Of a stretch of DNA of 64,000 nt, positions 1-12,275 are shown piece by piece. Location: assembly GCA_916613615.1 (NCBI GenBank), contig OU744727.1:18608093-18672092 (forward strand), read 5' to 3'. Origin of the DNA: Steromphala cineraria (taxonomy: Eukaryota; Mollusca; Gastropoda; Trochida; Trochidae). The translations under genes and the position numbers were made by a program. Below the pieces are notes generated by a model, which saw nothing but the letters and a program-made list of their open reading frames with translations, was not told the origin of the DNA and did no database searches. Position 1 is the first letter of the stretch. The number at the start of each line of letters is the position of its first letter.

Positions 1-599
1 CAGTAAAGGATTTCTCATGAAGAGGTTCAAGTGAATATCATTGGGGTTTTTTCTATACAGATCAATCAAAAGAAATTGAACATATCAATAGTTATCAATA
101 CAACATTTTTAAAAGTAACCACCAAGATATAAAAGATATGAATTATTTTCAGCTTTCTTAAAGAAAGGTCTCCAATTACACAGAGAGTAATTCCCAATTC
201 TTGACAGATAATTCATCAAGCATTGAGCAGATTATCTTTCTTTTATATGTTACACTGGAAACTCTCAGCAAACTATCTTTTTTTCTCATCTAAGATTTGA
301 AGAAATATATCAAGCAAGTCACATAATGCGATTGCCATAATCGCTTAGTATTCATTCTTGTGGTGTTTTCGTTTAATTTACAACATACATAAAAATAACT
401 TGGCCTAAATGGGAGAAAATTTGTTACTGGAGCAGTTCACGGACATCCGTACATATAAATATTGGGAGTAATGTCTAGTCTTAAGGGTCCTATATTCTGT
501 TCCTTTGCAAGGAATGATATTCTGTTTTTAAAATATTTCTGTTTTAACTATATTCACTACATGATATGCAGTTTACATCATTCAAATATGAACATTTGG

Positions 600-1545
600 A
601 TAAATGTATCTTAAACGGCACAATTCAACAAGTCTGCAGAGGAACAGAAATACAAATATACAACACATGACCTACACACCTAACTTAAGGTCATGAAGAA
701 AGCATGTGTCAATGACAGAGTAGCAAGATCAAACAAGATCGAATTCGTCCCAGGCAAGGATTCATGAAAAGTGACTTTGAGTGTGAAATTCCTTAATTCT
801 CCAGTTTTAAGGTCCTGATATAGAGTTTGTCATAGAAAGTGGAAGATATGGAATATTTTTTTTGTAAATTGAGTATGCCAATATGATTAAAGCGTAACCC
901 TATTGAAATATCATTTGTTGTTTAAAATGACTTTCTATAAAAATGTATTTTTGCTTTGAAACTGTGAATAGTTATTCTTTGTGTTTCGAAAATAAAAAGT
1001 TGACATGTTATTGATTTCACTTCTCGTTTTGATCCTGTGTTGACTACAGTGTTTAACCATATATAATTCACTGTACTTGTTTTTCAATTTTTGAAATTGT
1101 AAGGTTTTGGAGGTTTTTTTTGTTACACATAAAATAGATTTTATGACAGACAATGTGTGTAACGTGTCATTAATCTTTACTTGAACTGTTATAATATAAT
1201 AAACGTCCTTTTAAATAAATGTTATACAGTTATGATAAATTATGATAAAAATTGAATAGGTTAAGACTATTAGTAACAGTTTTGGAGGCATATTCTGTCA
1301 GGAATTTGTTGAGGTTACAATGCACAATATAATCATTCAAACATAAAAGAAACACAACTAAACACTTAACAGTAACACTAAGAAACATAAAATTGGTACA
1401 TCCTACAATCTAACCTAAGGTCATAACGACAGCATGTCAGTAGCCGTAGAGCAAGATCAAACACCATTGAATTTTTCCCCAGACAATGATTAATGAATAG
1501 TGACTGCAATGAGAACTACTCTCAGCTTCCAAGGCGTGAACTATC
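600..1545. repeat. Diverged direct duplication, offset about 715 bp
   Basis: About 600-830 and 1320-1545 share an ordered series of matches, for example CTAACTTAAGGTCATGA versus CTAACCTAAGGTCATAA, then GCATGT, GAGCAAGATCAAACA-like and TTAATGAATAGTGACT-like blocks. Old tandem duplication or two neighbouring copies of one element. Confidence 0.7.
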
Positions 1546-2334
1546 AATATCGTTGGTCCAAATCCAGGGTTAGTGAGTTCCATTTCACTCTGAATTTTAG
1601 AATAACAAAGTTAAAATAGAACAAAGACCACAAGGTTTCCATTTTTAAGACATCAACTTGTTGTTTTCTTGAGTATTTGCAAATCAAGCCCTATCTTTTC
1701 TTGAAGTTGATTTTTTTCAATGTATTAAGGTGTATAAGATCTATGTAAATCACATTGACTGACTATATTTTACTGTTAATTTCAATGTTCATCATTTTGT
1801 TATATAACTTTTTTTGTATTTTATCAACCAATCAAGTTTGCATTAGATCCTGCACAAATAGACAATGCAGATTGCACTTAAACCTGTTTATCTTATTTCA
1901 TGTATTCCTATCTTCTAAGCCGATGCTCGCTATTTCACAAAGATTTGTTTTAGAATGAGATGACAAGATGATTAATTTGGATTACATGCTTTCCTCGTCT
2001 TGAATCGAAGGACGTTTTCAAGCAGTGATATATGTCAGATAACCCACGAACAGTCTCAAGTGTAGTTTTACAGCAGCTCTGAATAGTTGTCAATTGTAGC
2101 AGCCAGTGAGTCAAAGAAAAGCAGGTATAATCCACAAACAAATACAGACCAGATGTGTAACACTTCATAGAAAAACAACATAAAAACAACATATTTGCTA
2201 CTGCTTTGTTGTAGACTTTTGTCACATTTTGTGTTAGTGATAAACAGCTTTGTCGAACTGTTTTCACTTAACATTGCAAATAATTGACACACACATAACG
2301 AGTAACACGAACATAGCATACTTGGAAGAAAACA

Positions 2335-2375
2335 GAAACATAGATAGATAGATTGTCTTTATTTCCTCCATGATT
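2335..2375 (-). mobile_element. Possible 3' tail of a LINE-like element
   Basis: Read on the minus strand: GGAGGAAATAAAGACAATCT followed by (ATCT)n. This is the look of a non-LTR retrotransposon 3' end with a microsatellite tail. No reverse-transcriptase motif is seen upstream of it on that strand, so at most a truncated copy. Confidence 0.3.
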
Positions 2376-5118
2376 GAAGATTACAGGTCATACAGTGTCA
2401 TAAACATTATACATTGGAAAAATATCAATTACATGACAGCATATATACTTGTTTAAATTCTGCATGGTATTTTAATTATACTTTCATTGTTGCTTATATG
2501 TTATAATGTAATAACGAAAAGGCTTGAAGAAACTGTAAGACCTGTTATATTGTTGTGTTTGTGATTTATTAATTCGAAACACTTAGCAGTTTTGAAACAA
2601 TAATGATTAATATTATAGTTAATAACCTTTTGTTGTGGACACTGTAGACAAATTGTAAAGCATTATTTTGATGACCATAAGTACCAAAATGCCAATAAGA
2701 ATATCCCTTTGTCCCTTTCTTTAATACTTTATGTTTACAAAAACTATGAATCCTGTTTCCGGACGTTGTATTGTTGTTTTCATATTATATTGCACAAGAT
2801 ACTGTCAAAATGAAGGAGTGTTTGGAGGGGACCTTCATACATCAGCAATTAACTGCCATTAGAGTAGAATATTGATATTCTCAAAACAACACATTATCCA
2901 TTCATAAATGATAAATATCAATTTCAAGAAATTATAATGCTATAATGATATTGATATCTGTACATCCATGGAAGTGGTATTAAGCTACCTTCAAAACGAA
3001 TGAACAAGATCTTGTCAGACACGAAAACAATATCTCAAAGACTGTATCCTATTTTTGCAAATATGCAACTTTATGCATCAGAGTATTTTGATAGAATTGA
3101 AATAAAAATGAGAGTACTTGAAATAGTCCATTGATGTTCATCATAATTGTTCTACAGGTGAACTGGATTGTTTTATATTTCTAAAATACAGAATGTACTT
3201 ATAGTATGAGAACATTGAACCACGTTAATGTGCACTGCACAACATACTTATATTGATGCTTCTTCTTCTTGTAAGAAGTTCACAGCTTCCTATAAGACAC
3301 TGAAATATAGGAAGAACAACACATCATCATTCCATTGTATAAGGGAAGTTTAACATATGCCAAGGCAGATATGCGTTCATAGTTCAATTGATTTAAAATT
3401 CAAAATTTATCACTACATTTTCTTACAGGTGTTTTTGTATTTGGTAACTGTTTCTTTCTCTAAGAATATTTGACATGGCTTCATTCTTACTAGTAGTTGC
3501 ATTGCTGGTTTGACCTATTCGATGATCTTATAACAATTATATATTGCGTATGCTCAATGCAAATTTAAAAGCATTATTTGTAACTATTATATTGCAATGA
3601 GGGAAAAGATAATAAACAATCACATAAAGGTGCCGATCTGAGGCTGGAAATAGACGGTCCATTTGTAAACTTCCGGGCCGAGTGTATGACGGATGACGGT
3701 ACGCCGAGAGTGCTTTTCATTGATAACAGTCATGATAGGGACTTATTGTAATGCTGTCAAATTCCGAATTAGTTGGGGGATTGAGGGTTCATATGCTGTG
3801 CAAGAGACATTTACTAATTTGCCAAATACATTATGAATGTTATATTCATTTAAAAAATTTGAAATAAATATTTTTTTAGAAAAATGTATTGCAACCAAAA
3901 ACAATAAAAATCATCATTTTTTGTCTTCTATCTTCACTTCTCGAGAGAACACATGTTAATATACATCATTATATACCTCTTTATGTTTTTTTTAACATTG
4001 CTTGTGCAGATCATTTTACCTGTATAAAACTTACATTGACAATTAATTACTTCGGTTGATCAAGGATGCACGGTCAGGGATATGAGTAAGCCACACTAAT
4101 TTTTTTGCTTGTGATGAATATAGAATTTTGTATCAATGTTGCTTTAATAAAACATTTTTAGTTATGGAGCTCTTGTTCTTATTATGTTTGTATTTTAATG
4201 TTGCAGTTTGCATATACTGCTATCACAAAAGCAATGTAAATAATAACAATCTCCTATTGCTAAATCTTTTCAGTTATTTTCTTTGAAGTATCAGAGCAAA
4301 AGCATAATGATTATACGAGATATATTGAAACAGTTTAAAGGTTTCCCTAGAGAGACTGAAATCATTTGCATGTTGGATAATTATATTACATGTTTCCCTT
4401 TGGAAGCAACTATATAACATAATATGCAGATATCTTATTCATATGATATTGTCTTAAAAACTGGTGATGTAGAATGCATTATTTTACATAATACATAATT
4501 TTACATCAAAAGAATCTCTTTAACAATAGAATCGTCAGTTGCTTAACTAAAGATCTAAACTTAGTATATATAAACTCCTGATTATTTGTATAACTTCAAC
4601 TGTTTCTGTCGATAATCACTGAAATCAGAAACGGTTAAACATTCAAACCATGCTTACAGCAGTCACGGACGGAACATGACGTGGGAAGAGGACGTTTTTC
4701 AATGTTTTCGTCTATCACTAAAAGACGTCATTTCAAATAATTACAAACATTACGGTAAATATATAATCATAATAAATCGTGTCACCTTAGCATTGAAAAG
4801 TGAGTATGAAGAAGTTCACCTAGAGATAACTACTTTGCTTACATACAACTGTTAACTCTATTTCATTGCACTGGGCAAACGTTGTCCCAATTCCATTGTT
4901 CATTAATATTCCCGTTTTTATATCAGATATTGAAATATTAACTAACTCACTTTATTATATGATATAGGTCAAGAAACATTATTTGACATTAGGTGTCTAT
5001 ACTATTCTACTAGTCCTTACACCGAGGTAATAATGTGTAGAGTATTCAAGCACACGAAACTTTGCCAATGAAGTGCAAATAAAGCGAAATTTTATTTATT
5101 AGGATTAAGGGAAGAATA

Positions 5119-5253
5119 GCATGTTATTCCTTTGATCAACAGAAGACAGCCGGGGAATCCTATTATCATGGAGACCGAGTCTGGTCTTAAAAGTTATATG
5201 AAGTTGGAAATAATTAATATTTTAGAAAGGAAGTTATTTCCCTCTTGTCAACT
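5119..5253 (+). repeat. Dispersed repeat family 1, copy 1
   Basis: Matches 11261-11396 over about 135 bp with indels: ATGTTATTCCTTTGATCAA versus ATGTTATCTCTTTGATCAA, TCCTATTATCATGG versus TCCTATTACCGTGG, and TCAACTGTAA at the end of both. Old interspersed repeat of unknown class. Confidence 0.65.
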
Positions 5254-6859
5254 GTAATAAATAATGACATGATATTTTCCTCCAAACCAAAGAAATATTA
5301 TTTAATCCAGAGAGTATAACTGTTGTGTCTGCATAGTTCTCTCACAATGAGAGGATCAGACGGGCGTTTAGAAATGAACAGCAATATTTCCGGGTTAACA
5401 ACTTCATTATTTATGAAAATGTAGGACGTTTTCAAACAACATGCTCACTCCTTTGTAAAAAGATTTAATATTAGGATGTGAGCATTAAATGTTTAATGTA
5501 TTTTGCAATAAAAAAGTTTGGTTTCGAGACACAAAACATGTAACATATAACACAATTGATACCAAAGACAAATAACTTGGGACGCTAACAAGCAATCACA
5601 CAAACAAATACTTTTGTAGTAAAATGTAAACAAAAAGACCCACATTTCAAGTGTAGTGAGGTTTAATAGTTTCGAAATATTTATACTGTAACCATTGAAT
5701 TTTTTTTTCAAAATTTGGCGACTGCATTTTTTGCATCTTCTTTTTCATTTATAATCAATCATTTGATTACTCACATTATATTGTCATACATTTCTAATTA
5801 GTAATCGAAGTTTCATTTAAAAAATCTGCTACTGATTTATCATGCAAAGGATTGGATCGAAAATCCTTATTAAAAAAATCTATTTTCAAAAACAGAAAGG
5901 AATTCCAAATGGTAACATAAGGAATAAAACAAATTCAAACATGCAATTTCGTTTCCATGTGTATTTCAAATGTGATTTTGTCATTTCTAAACAATATAAG
6001 GAAATCATAGGGTTGAAATACTTCCTGTTTCTATGTATTATATATGTTTCATTTACTGAATGCGTGGAGAAGGTTTTATAGTTAAATAGTTAAGAGTTAT
6101 AAACAAACATTACAAATACCTACATTTATATATTGATTACAATTACCGAAATCACTTTTACTATTACAGGAGATATCTATTATAATAGTTGAGCACTACA
6201 AAATTGTAGATAATCTGATTGTCAAGGCTACCAGTTCCCCTTAAAAATTAAGCTTTTCACATATAGATTTTAAACTTTACCAATTTAACTACATAATCCT
6301 AATCAAAATTCCAAAGGTAATGTAATGTTTTCCATTTGTTTTGGTCAGTATTGCGTGCTTCATCATTCGAAACATGCTTTGGAAAAATTAAAACAATTCC
6401 TCACAACCAGAAAACAATTAAATTGTTAGACTATAACACTATTATATTTTCTCTCATGGGGCATATTTAAAGATATATCAAATATCGAAAGTAGGTTAAT
6501 TCTTGGTCATTATACGGAAGTTACAATAACATAAGCGCATATAGAATCATAATACCCGTTATGAGGCCATCAGCCGCAAGTTTGGTTTGAAGCTATTATA
6601 AATGCCCTTATAAATCTCAAACAAGTATTAGTTTATTTGTCATCATTTCAGTAACATTATTTGTTTTGAAAATAAAAATGAAAATTTCAGGACTAGGCAT
6701 ATAAACATCAAAGTCAAGATTTAGATATATCGTACAGATATCACAACTTTCACTAGGATTTATCTATGTCATGGATGGAAATTGTTGGGTTCAGTTGCTA
6801 ATAAATTGTCCTTTGCAAATACGATAAGGGTACTAATGCGGCTTGAAATAGCATTTGAA

Positions 6860-7020
6860 GGTGACTCACTAGGGTACACTCATAAAAGAATCCGATACTT
6901 GCTGCTAAATAGCTCTCACAGGACATTCTGATTCTATTTGCGTTTAATTCATAGTCACGTTTTTATACCGAAATGACCGTTTGTCAAAGAATTGACCCCA
7001 TCTGTAAATTGACGACTTTG
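6860..7020 (+). repeat. Dispersed repeat family 2, copy 1
   Basis: Shares with 13195-13372 the near-identical core TAGCTCTCACAGGACATTCT and flanking blocks (GGTGACTCA, ACTTGCTG, TTCTAT[TC]TGCGTT, TAAAT-GA-GAC). Confidence 0.75.
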
Positions 7021-8387
7021 TACTGTTATTTAAAGATATTTTCTTGAATAAACAAATAGCTATTTTTCACCTTTCGGAAAGGACTTTCATTCCTAAATTT
7101 ACTCTTCGACCTAATACTTAGTTGTCAATCACCTCATTCACCATAATTTGTAGCTACAAAGGAGGTCAACATCTGGTTGAACTTAACAATATGTTTTTTT
7201 TTTTTGCATAATGATAGATTTGCTTGTTCATTTGTTTATTTCCCTCAAATTCAAATGTGCATTGAATATGTTCGCATTTGTTCTTACAAATGAACTAGTC
7301 ACTGTTGTATTATGATTTCTTTTCATGTCCGTTCCTGTATCATCAGTACTCAACAAGAATTTCCTCTAATGATACATTTCAACATTTTTTGTTGCAAAAT
7401 TGGATGATATTGTTGAGCATTCATCTATAAAAAGTTAATTGCCAAAGGAATTTCAAAAGTAGGCTTAATGAAACGGGACGTCTTCATATTCAACGATATC
7501 CGATCTCCCCTGAGTAAAGCAAAAGTTTGTTTTTTTTAATTGTGCCATTTACATATGCTATGGGAAAATGGTTCATATATATTCATCTTTTGTAGTTTTC
7601 GTCTGAAAACTTTCTTTGCACAAGGATATATTCTCATTAAAGACAAGCTCGATTGATTATCATAATGAATTTCATTTTTTTCAATTTCAATTTTAGCTAA
7701 TGAGCATTGTTCACATACAGGAATATGTTCATATATATTCAACATGAGTCGATTGAAACGACGAATTACTTAGGTTTGTGATGTTAATTTTGTTTCAGCA
7801 ATTTCAAATGTTTCCTTTACAAAGATGCTTATTCTGTTTTAAATTAAACTAACAAGAACTGAAGATGTTTTTAGCATTCTCATATTGGTTTTGAGGGAGG
7901 GTGATATAAAGTGAAAGCTTGTGAAAGAACTTGGCAACACGGTTGTGAAATCTATCATTAATGAGTTTTAAACTGTATCATAGAATAAGGACCTGGCATG
8001 TATGCAAATGATTAAATTATCTTTGATGTTTGCATTCTATATTTTACAAAAAAAAATTGCAGAAGGCAAACAACATCCTTTTACACGAAATGCAGATACA
8101 AATAAAATCTTGTATATTCGTCTTTCTAATTATTCAGAAAATTAATTATTAATACTGTGCTAAAATTAAGATTTCTAAAATAATCGAGCGAAACATGTCC
8201 CTTCAGAATCTATTATCCTTTGTCTTTTCAATGTAAGAGTAGACTTCGATGACATGATAATTCTTAGTAATTTCATTTTATAAACTTGCAACTCTGATAA
8301 CTAACGAAAAGAAAAGACATATTGTTATCACTTTATCTTAAAATAAAGAAGTGACGTCACTCCATTGTGTCAATCGTACATCGTGAA

Positions 8388-8720
8388 GCGCGGTGGTGTA
8401 GTGGTTAGCGTGCTGGCCTATCACGACAATTGTCAAAGACCCGGGTTCGAATCCAGGTGGAGACACCAAAGATGTGTGACCTGGGCTTTACACCGTGTTG
8501 TGTCTTTGGGCAAGGCACTTCATCCACATTGCACCCAGTCTACCCAGCTGTACAATTGGGTACCTGAATACGGGAAGTACGGACCTATGTGGTTGCACGA
8601 AGCGCTTAGTAGCGGCTTTGAAAGTACAATTCCTTCAGGGTGTTAATGTACAGCAAATGAGCAGTGCTTGCACTGGATATTAGGCTTAAAAATGTTCATT
8701 ATTATCATTATTATTATTAT
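8388..8720 (+). mobile_element. tRNA-headed SINE, near full length
   Basis: Starts with a tRNA-like head: A-box region GGTGTAGTGGTTAGCG and a perfect B box GGTTCGAATCC. The body contains TTTGGGCAAGGCACTTCATC and CTACCCAGCTGTACAATTGG, the kind of deeply conserved central domain found in animal SINE superfamilies such as MetaSINE or Nin-DC (family not determined). It ends in an ATT/ATC repeat tail. No clear target-site duplication was found. It lies just downstream of the candidate minus-strand gene. Confidence 0.85.
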
Positions 8721-8868
8721 CCTTCAGGAATCTACTGCAACTAAATGGGAAGTACGAATTTTTTGGAAGGTCCCTTCGACGTTCTCATTATTAGTTAGCA
8801 TAATTTGATTACTTAACATTCATTCCATTTTCATTGAAAAACAAAATAACACGATCAGATTAAGCAAT

Positions 8869-8874
8869 TTTATT
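8869..8874 (-). terminator. Poly(A) signal for the candidate minus-strand gene
   Basis: AATAAA on the minus strand in the context GTTCAATAAAATTGC, about 400 nt after the stop at 9279. The intervening sequence has no other coding look and would be the 3' UTR. Confidence 0.35.
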
Positions 8875-9278
8875 GAACTCATGTTTGACACAACGTGGAC
8901 AATTTCCATTGAAAATGTAGCCTTGTCAAGCGTTGTTCTCTAAATACATCTTATGTATATTGCAGTGCCTCTGGTATCCGTCTTCAGCCTTAATCATGGT
9001 ATTTTGTGTTAGTCTGCCGTTGTTAGGAAGAAATTGATTCCAAGAAGATTTGGCAGTGTTTTCAGTATCTTCTAATAATTCTCACTCACAAATATATTCC
9101 TGGTCAAAATATTAGTTTCCTTCTCTATGTAAAATATCTTAGAGATATCCAATCTAACAACATTTCACACAATTATCGATGTCAAAATTCCGAGTAATAC
9201 TATCGTTCACTTATATCGTTGTATCGTTTAGGATGAATCTCCTGAGAATCACATTCTTCTCCTCTGCAGTTATTTCTT

Positions 9279-9389
9279 TTAATGTTTTCTTGAAAGAACG
9301 TCTCTGTTCATGGCATTGGTAGGTTTTCCTTCTTCGTCCCAGTTTTGCATGTTTATACAGTCCATTGTTCCCGAGTTCTCTTGGAAAAT
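9279..9389 (-). CDS. Candidate terminal coding exon of an unidentified minus-strand gene
   Basis: On the minus strand a strong acceptor (TTTTGTTTGTTTTCCAG) is followed by 36 codons and TAA: IFQENSGTMDCINMQNWDEE, then GKPTNAMNRDVLSRKH. The composition is hydrophilic and the codons look more coding than nearby random ORFs. An AATAAA on the same strand (8869-8874) lies about 400 nt downstream. It joins in phase 0 to the candidate exon ending at 9800. I do not recognise the family. A second frame of this exon is also open for about 60 codons (PRELGNNGLYKHAKL onward, ending ILNDTTI), so the frame is not certain. Confidence 0.4.
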   Translation of the reverse strand: MFQENSGTMDCINMQNWDEEGKPTNAMNRDVLSRKH

Positions 9390-9799
9390 CTGGAAAACAA
9401 ACAAAATTATTATCAACTCTTGTTCAGAAAATGTTTGAAATCTGCACTAACCTTGTTTAGTTTGGTTTATAATTTAACAAAAGAAGAGTGACAGCATTCC
9501 TGTAGTTCAGTCCCTTTAAAATATCCTGAATATATGTTAAAAATTTAGAATTTGGATAATATGGAACATTAAAATATAAAAATAATGTTATTACTTATTC
9601 ACCTTTATCAAATAAAACATAACACTTACGTTAATTATCAGTAAAGTAGATAGAAATAAAACGTACCGTCTTCAACAGGTCATTTTGGTTTCACTTTTTG
9701 GCACAGCAAACCGCCCGTTGCTTCCTTTGAATTCATTTGGACCGTGAGATGATAATGGGTCGTCATTCGATGAAATAATTTAGTCTTCGTCGTACATAC

Positions 9800-9955
9800 A
9801 TGTGCATTATAACGATTTGTCCCTTTCTGTGTGGATTGTGTAAAAACATCATCGTCTGATAAATTATCATCAAATTGAAAATACTCAGATGTTTTGTACC
9901 TCCAGAAACACCAAATTACCGCACATAATGTCAAGGTATAACAATTACAACGTCC
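9800..9955 (-). CDS. Candidate internal exon of the same minus-strand gene (possible membrane segment plus acidic tail)
   Basis: Minus-strand open frame ending at donor GTATGT (plus-strand 9794-9799) after GTNRYNAH, phase 0. It encodes a short hydrophobic run (LTLCAVIWCFW), a basic stop-transfer-like RYK, and an acidic stretch (YFQFDDNLSDDDVFTQSTQK). This reads like the end of a membrane helix and the start of a cytoplasmic tail. The upstream border is uncertain: an AG at 9956-9957 keeps the hydrophobic run, while a better T-rich acceptor ends near 9900 and would exclude it. No start codon is present, so earlier exons would lie above 10000; I could not find them. Confidence 0.33.
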
Positions 9956-10245
9956 CTTTTATACCAAACCCAAACGATTACTAAGGTCTAGAATCTTGTG
10001 CACGTGCATTAAGAATGTATTGACTATATATAGTGCAAGAATGTTCTGGTTATGACGCGTACGTTTTGAACAGTTTACACATGCATTAAGAATGTACTGG
10101 TTTCAGATTTGGGCATCTCAAAGGTTTTTAAGGAAAACATTTTATTGAACCATGCCTCTTGTTTGATTGAATTTCTGTTAGATTTGAGTATTTATCGCAT
10201 AAAGCCAATGTTGAATGTTATGAACCTAGGCTGTATTTTATGTCA

Positions 10246-10346
10246 GATAACATACGCGTAACCGTCCATTCGTGAAAAACAATGAACTCGCCGCTTTGTG
10301 GCTCGTACATTCTTTTTCACGAATGGACGGTTACTTGTATGTTATC
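10246..10346. mobile_element. Short inverted-repeat element (hairpin, 34-bp arms)
   Basis: Arms 10246-10279 and 10313-10346 are near-perfect inverted copies; the core TAACCGTCCATTCGTGAAAA matches exactly in inverse. The 33-bp loop is GC-rich. It could be a minimal MITE or a foldback remnant. Confidence 0.8.
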
Positions 10347-10739
10347 CTTAACGGAATATTTAAGATTAGATCAATATCGTAATTGTGAGTCTGAATATTC
10401 GCCTTGAATTTGAACATTTCATGTTTTTGAAGGATTATGAATGTACTCTTAAGAAGAGGTAATTTGTGTAAGATATAATTGCCATTTACTAACCAATATT
10501 CAAAGCAGTGGTAACAAATGATAGGCCTGGATGGAAAATGTGTCAGGAGATACATGTAGGTGTTAGTTTTCAGTCCTGGTGAGTGTTTGTTGACATGGTA
10601 TTAGGTATTGGAGATACATTTCAGATCGTACATGGAACCAGTTGAACGTAGGCGTTTTACCACTTTTAGTAGATATTTCACCAAATTAAAGATGTGAGAT
10701 TATCTTTGCATGTTTGTTGATAGTGTATCAATATGAATC

Positions 10740-10960
10740 TTTTGAAGCTGTGTGTATCTCCTAACGTATTGTAGATGGAGAACTGTGTCATAGCAGTAGA
10801 GTTGAATTGATTTATTGCTTATTCGTATTGAAGTAAGAATCGACCAACTACAAATTGCTTCTTCAGCTAATGGAGCGTCTTCATTAACCGAGACATGGGG
10901 TGATTCATCCGGTGATGATTAGAGGTGACCTGGTCACTGTGACTTCCGTAGATCTAGTTT
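10740..10960 (+). repeat. Dispersed repeat family 3, copy 1
   Basis: Aligns with 16215-16445: GAGACATGGGGTGATTCATC versus AAGACATGGGGTGAATCATC, then GGTG-TGATTA-GAGGTGA-CCTG-TCACT in both. The upstream parts share CCTAACGT and ATTGATTTAT blocks. Confidence 0.7.
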
Positions 10961-11088
10961 CAAGCACTTGCATTCTTGCTAACAGATCAATATTTTGACA
11001 ACTGTTTTGATATACTAAAGTGAAAAACAATGCATTTTCGTAACAGTTGTAACTTGTCATTGTGACCAAACACTGTGTTCTCACCAAT

Positions 11089-11209
11089 CGGCATTAGCGC
11101 TAATGCTGATGGCAATAAGGAAAAACAAGCCCTTTTTCACAGGCAATAGCGCTACTGCCTGCCAACTTGAGGCAAAAATGCTACTGCCTAGGCATTAACG
11201 CTATTGCCG
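11089..11209. repeat. Cluster of four imperfect 20-bp palindromes
   Basis: Units at 11089-11108, 11141-11160, 11170-11189 and 11190-11209 each approximate AGGCAATAGCGCTATTGCCT. The last two are directly adjacent. Each could form a small hairpin. Confidence 0.8.
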
Positions 11210-11260
11210 GAATTTCACTATTGCCACTAACATATACACTCGGTACAAAGAGAACCATCG

Positions 11261-11396
11261 TGCATGTTATCTCTTTGATCAATGGAAAATAGCCTAGTAT
11301 CCTATTACCGTGGCGATAAAGTCTGCTCTGAAATGAAATGATGAACAAGGGAAAGTATCTCTTAAGACAGGAAGTGTTTTTGTGCTGTTCAACTGT
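11261..11396 (+). repeat. Dispersed repeat family 1, copy 2
   Basis: Second member of the pair described at 5119-5253. It lies directly after the palindrome cluster at 11089-11209. Confidence 0.65.
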
Positions 11397-11995
11397 AAGA
11401 TATAACTGCTTTAGTACTCTTTGCACACAGGAAGTTCTTGTTTGTATCTAGGTAATTGTTTTTCATCGGAAGGATGCCTCACCTAAAAGGTCAAGACAAT
11501 GACAGCATATGGTTACGCCTTTTTTAAAATGGATAGCAAAGAAGGACTTAGAATATACTGCAAAATTGAAAAACAATAGGGAAGGTTTTTTTCTGAACAG
11601 TTTGCTTTTCTCAACTAATATGGTGAGAATATGATTACATACATTGTGAACATCTTCATGAGAAGAAACAGGAAGGGGTAAAACAAATGTTAAATCAAAT
11701 TAAATGTTCTGCAATTTCTTAATTGATAATCAATAACATACATAATGAAGTCATACATTTTGGTCAGTATTAACATATTGGAATTTGGATAATAGCAAAT
11801 TATAACATATTGTACAATACGTCTTTCATTTTTGAATATTTCATCCGTGTTGTACCGTATTTCATGAATTTTAAGTTTAAATATGTTTAAATTCTAAGTA
11901 CAATGTTCAAAAACAAGGTCAAATTAAATAAACATGACTTGATATAATTTTGTCCTTAAAACAACTCAGCAAATAAAAGAACATTATTAACAACA

Positions 11996-12275
11996 TCCTC
12001 GATTATCCAGCGCTTTCGTTCCGATAAATCTACACTACAAGCCCTGGAAAACTTTATGAGGTTTGACCTCGAACAAAATTTTCTCCCTTTGCAATGACTC
12101 AGCAAAACGCTTACTTGATTAGTCGAGTTGTTTACGCAAGTAGTGTCTGCGTTTCGTTTCTGATTGGATAAACTTGGATGCAAAGGGTTGTCTTTGGTTT
12201 GAGGTAAAACCTTGTAAAGTTTTCCAGGGCTTGTAGTGTAGATTTATCGGAACGAAAGCGCTGGATTATTGAGGA
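11996..12275. mobile_element. MITE-like element with ~70-bp terminal inverted repeats
   Basis: Arms 11996-12066 and 12207-12275 are inverted copies with few mismatches; both contain TTTCGTTCCGATAAATCTAC or its complement and CCCTGGAAAACTTTA. The interior is about 140 bp and non-coding. Outer ends read TCCTCGATTATCC / GGATTATTGAGGA. No clear target duplication. Confidence 0.85.

Larger units (their letters stand above)
1..8387. other. Intergenic DNA, AT-rich
   Basis: No gene supported. Contents: a diverged duplication (600-1545), a possible LINE tail (2335-2375) and first members of two dispersed repeat pairs (5119-5253, 6860-7020). Short open stretches occur on both strands but have no motif, splice context or codon signature. 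Confidence 0.7.

Noticed and set aside
421..446. Receptor residues 421-446 as a sign of a lost glutamate-binding acidic residue
   Set aside because: On closer alignment Glu420/Asp421 sit at the position of the conserved acidic residue, so nothing is missing. (Coordinates here are protein residues.)
2563..2795. Minus-strand open frame of about 67 codons near the possible LINE tail
   Set aside because: No reverse-transcriptase or endonuclease motif; AT-rich chance ORF is the simpler reading.
8388..8470. tRNA gene
   Set aside because: It has A- and B-box-like promoter blocks but is followed by a SINE body and an ATT tail; it is the head of a retroposon.
8365..8683. Open frames over the SINE
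   Set aside because: They are translations of the SINE itself.
9667..9800. Longer version of the minus-strand candidate exon using the donor at GAAGACG/GTACGT
   Set aside because: That path contains an in-frame TGA before the donor; the donor GTATGT at 9794-9799 avoids it and joins in frame.
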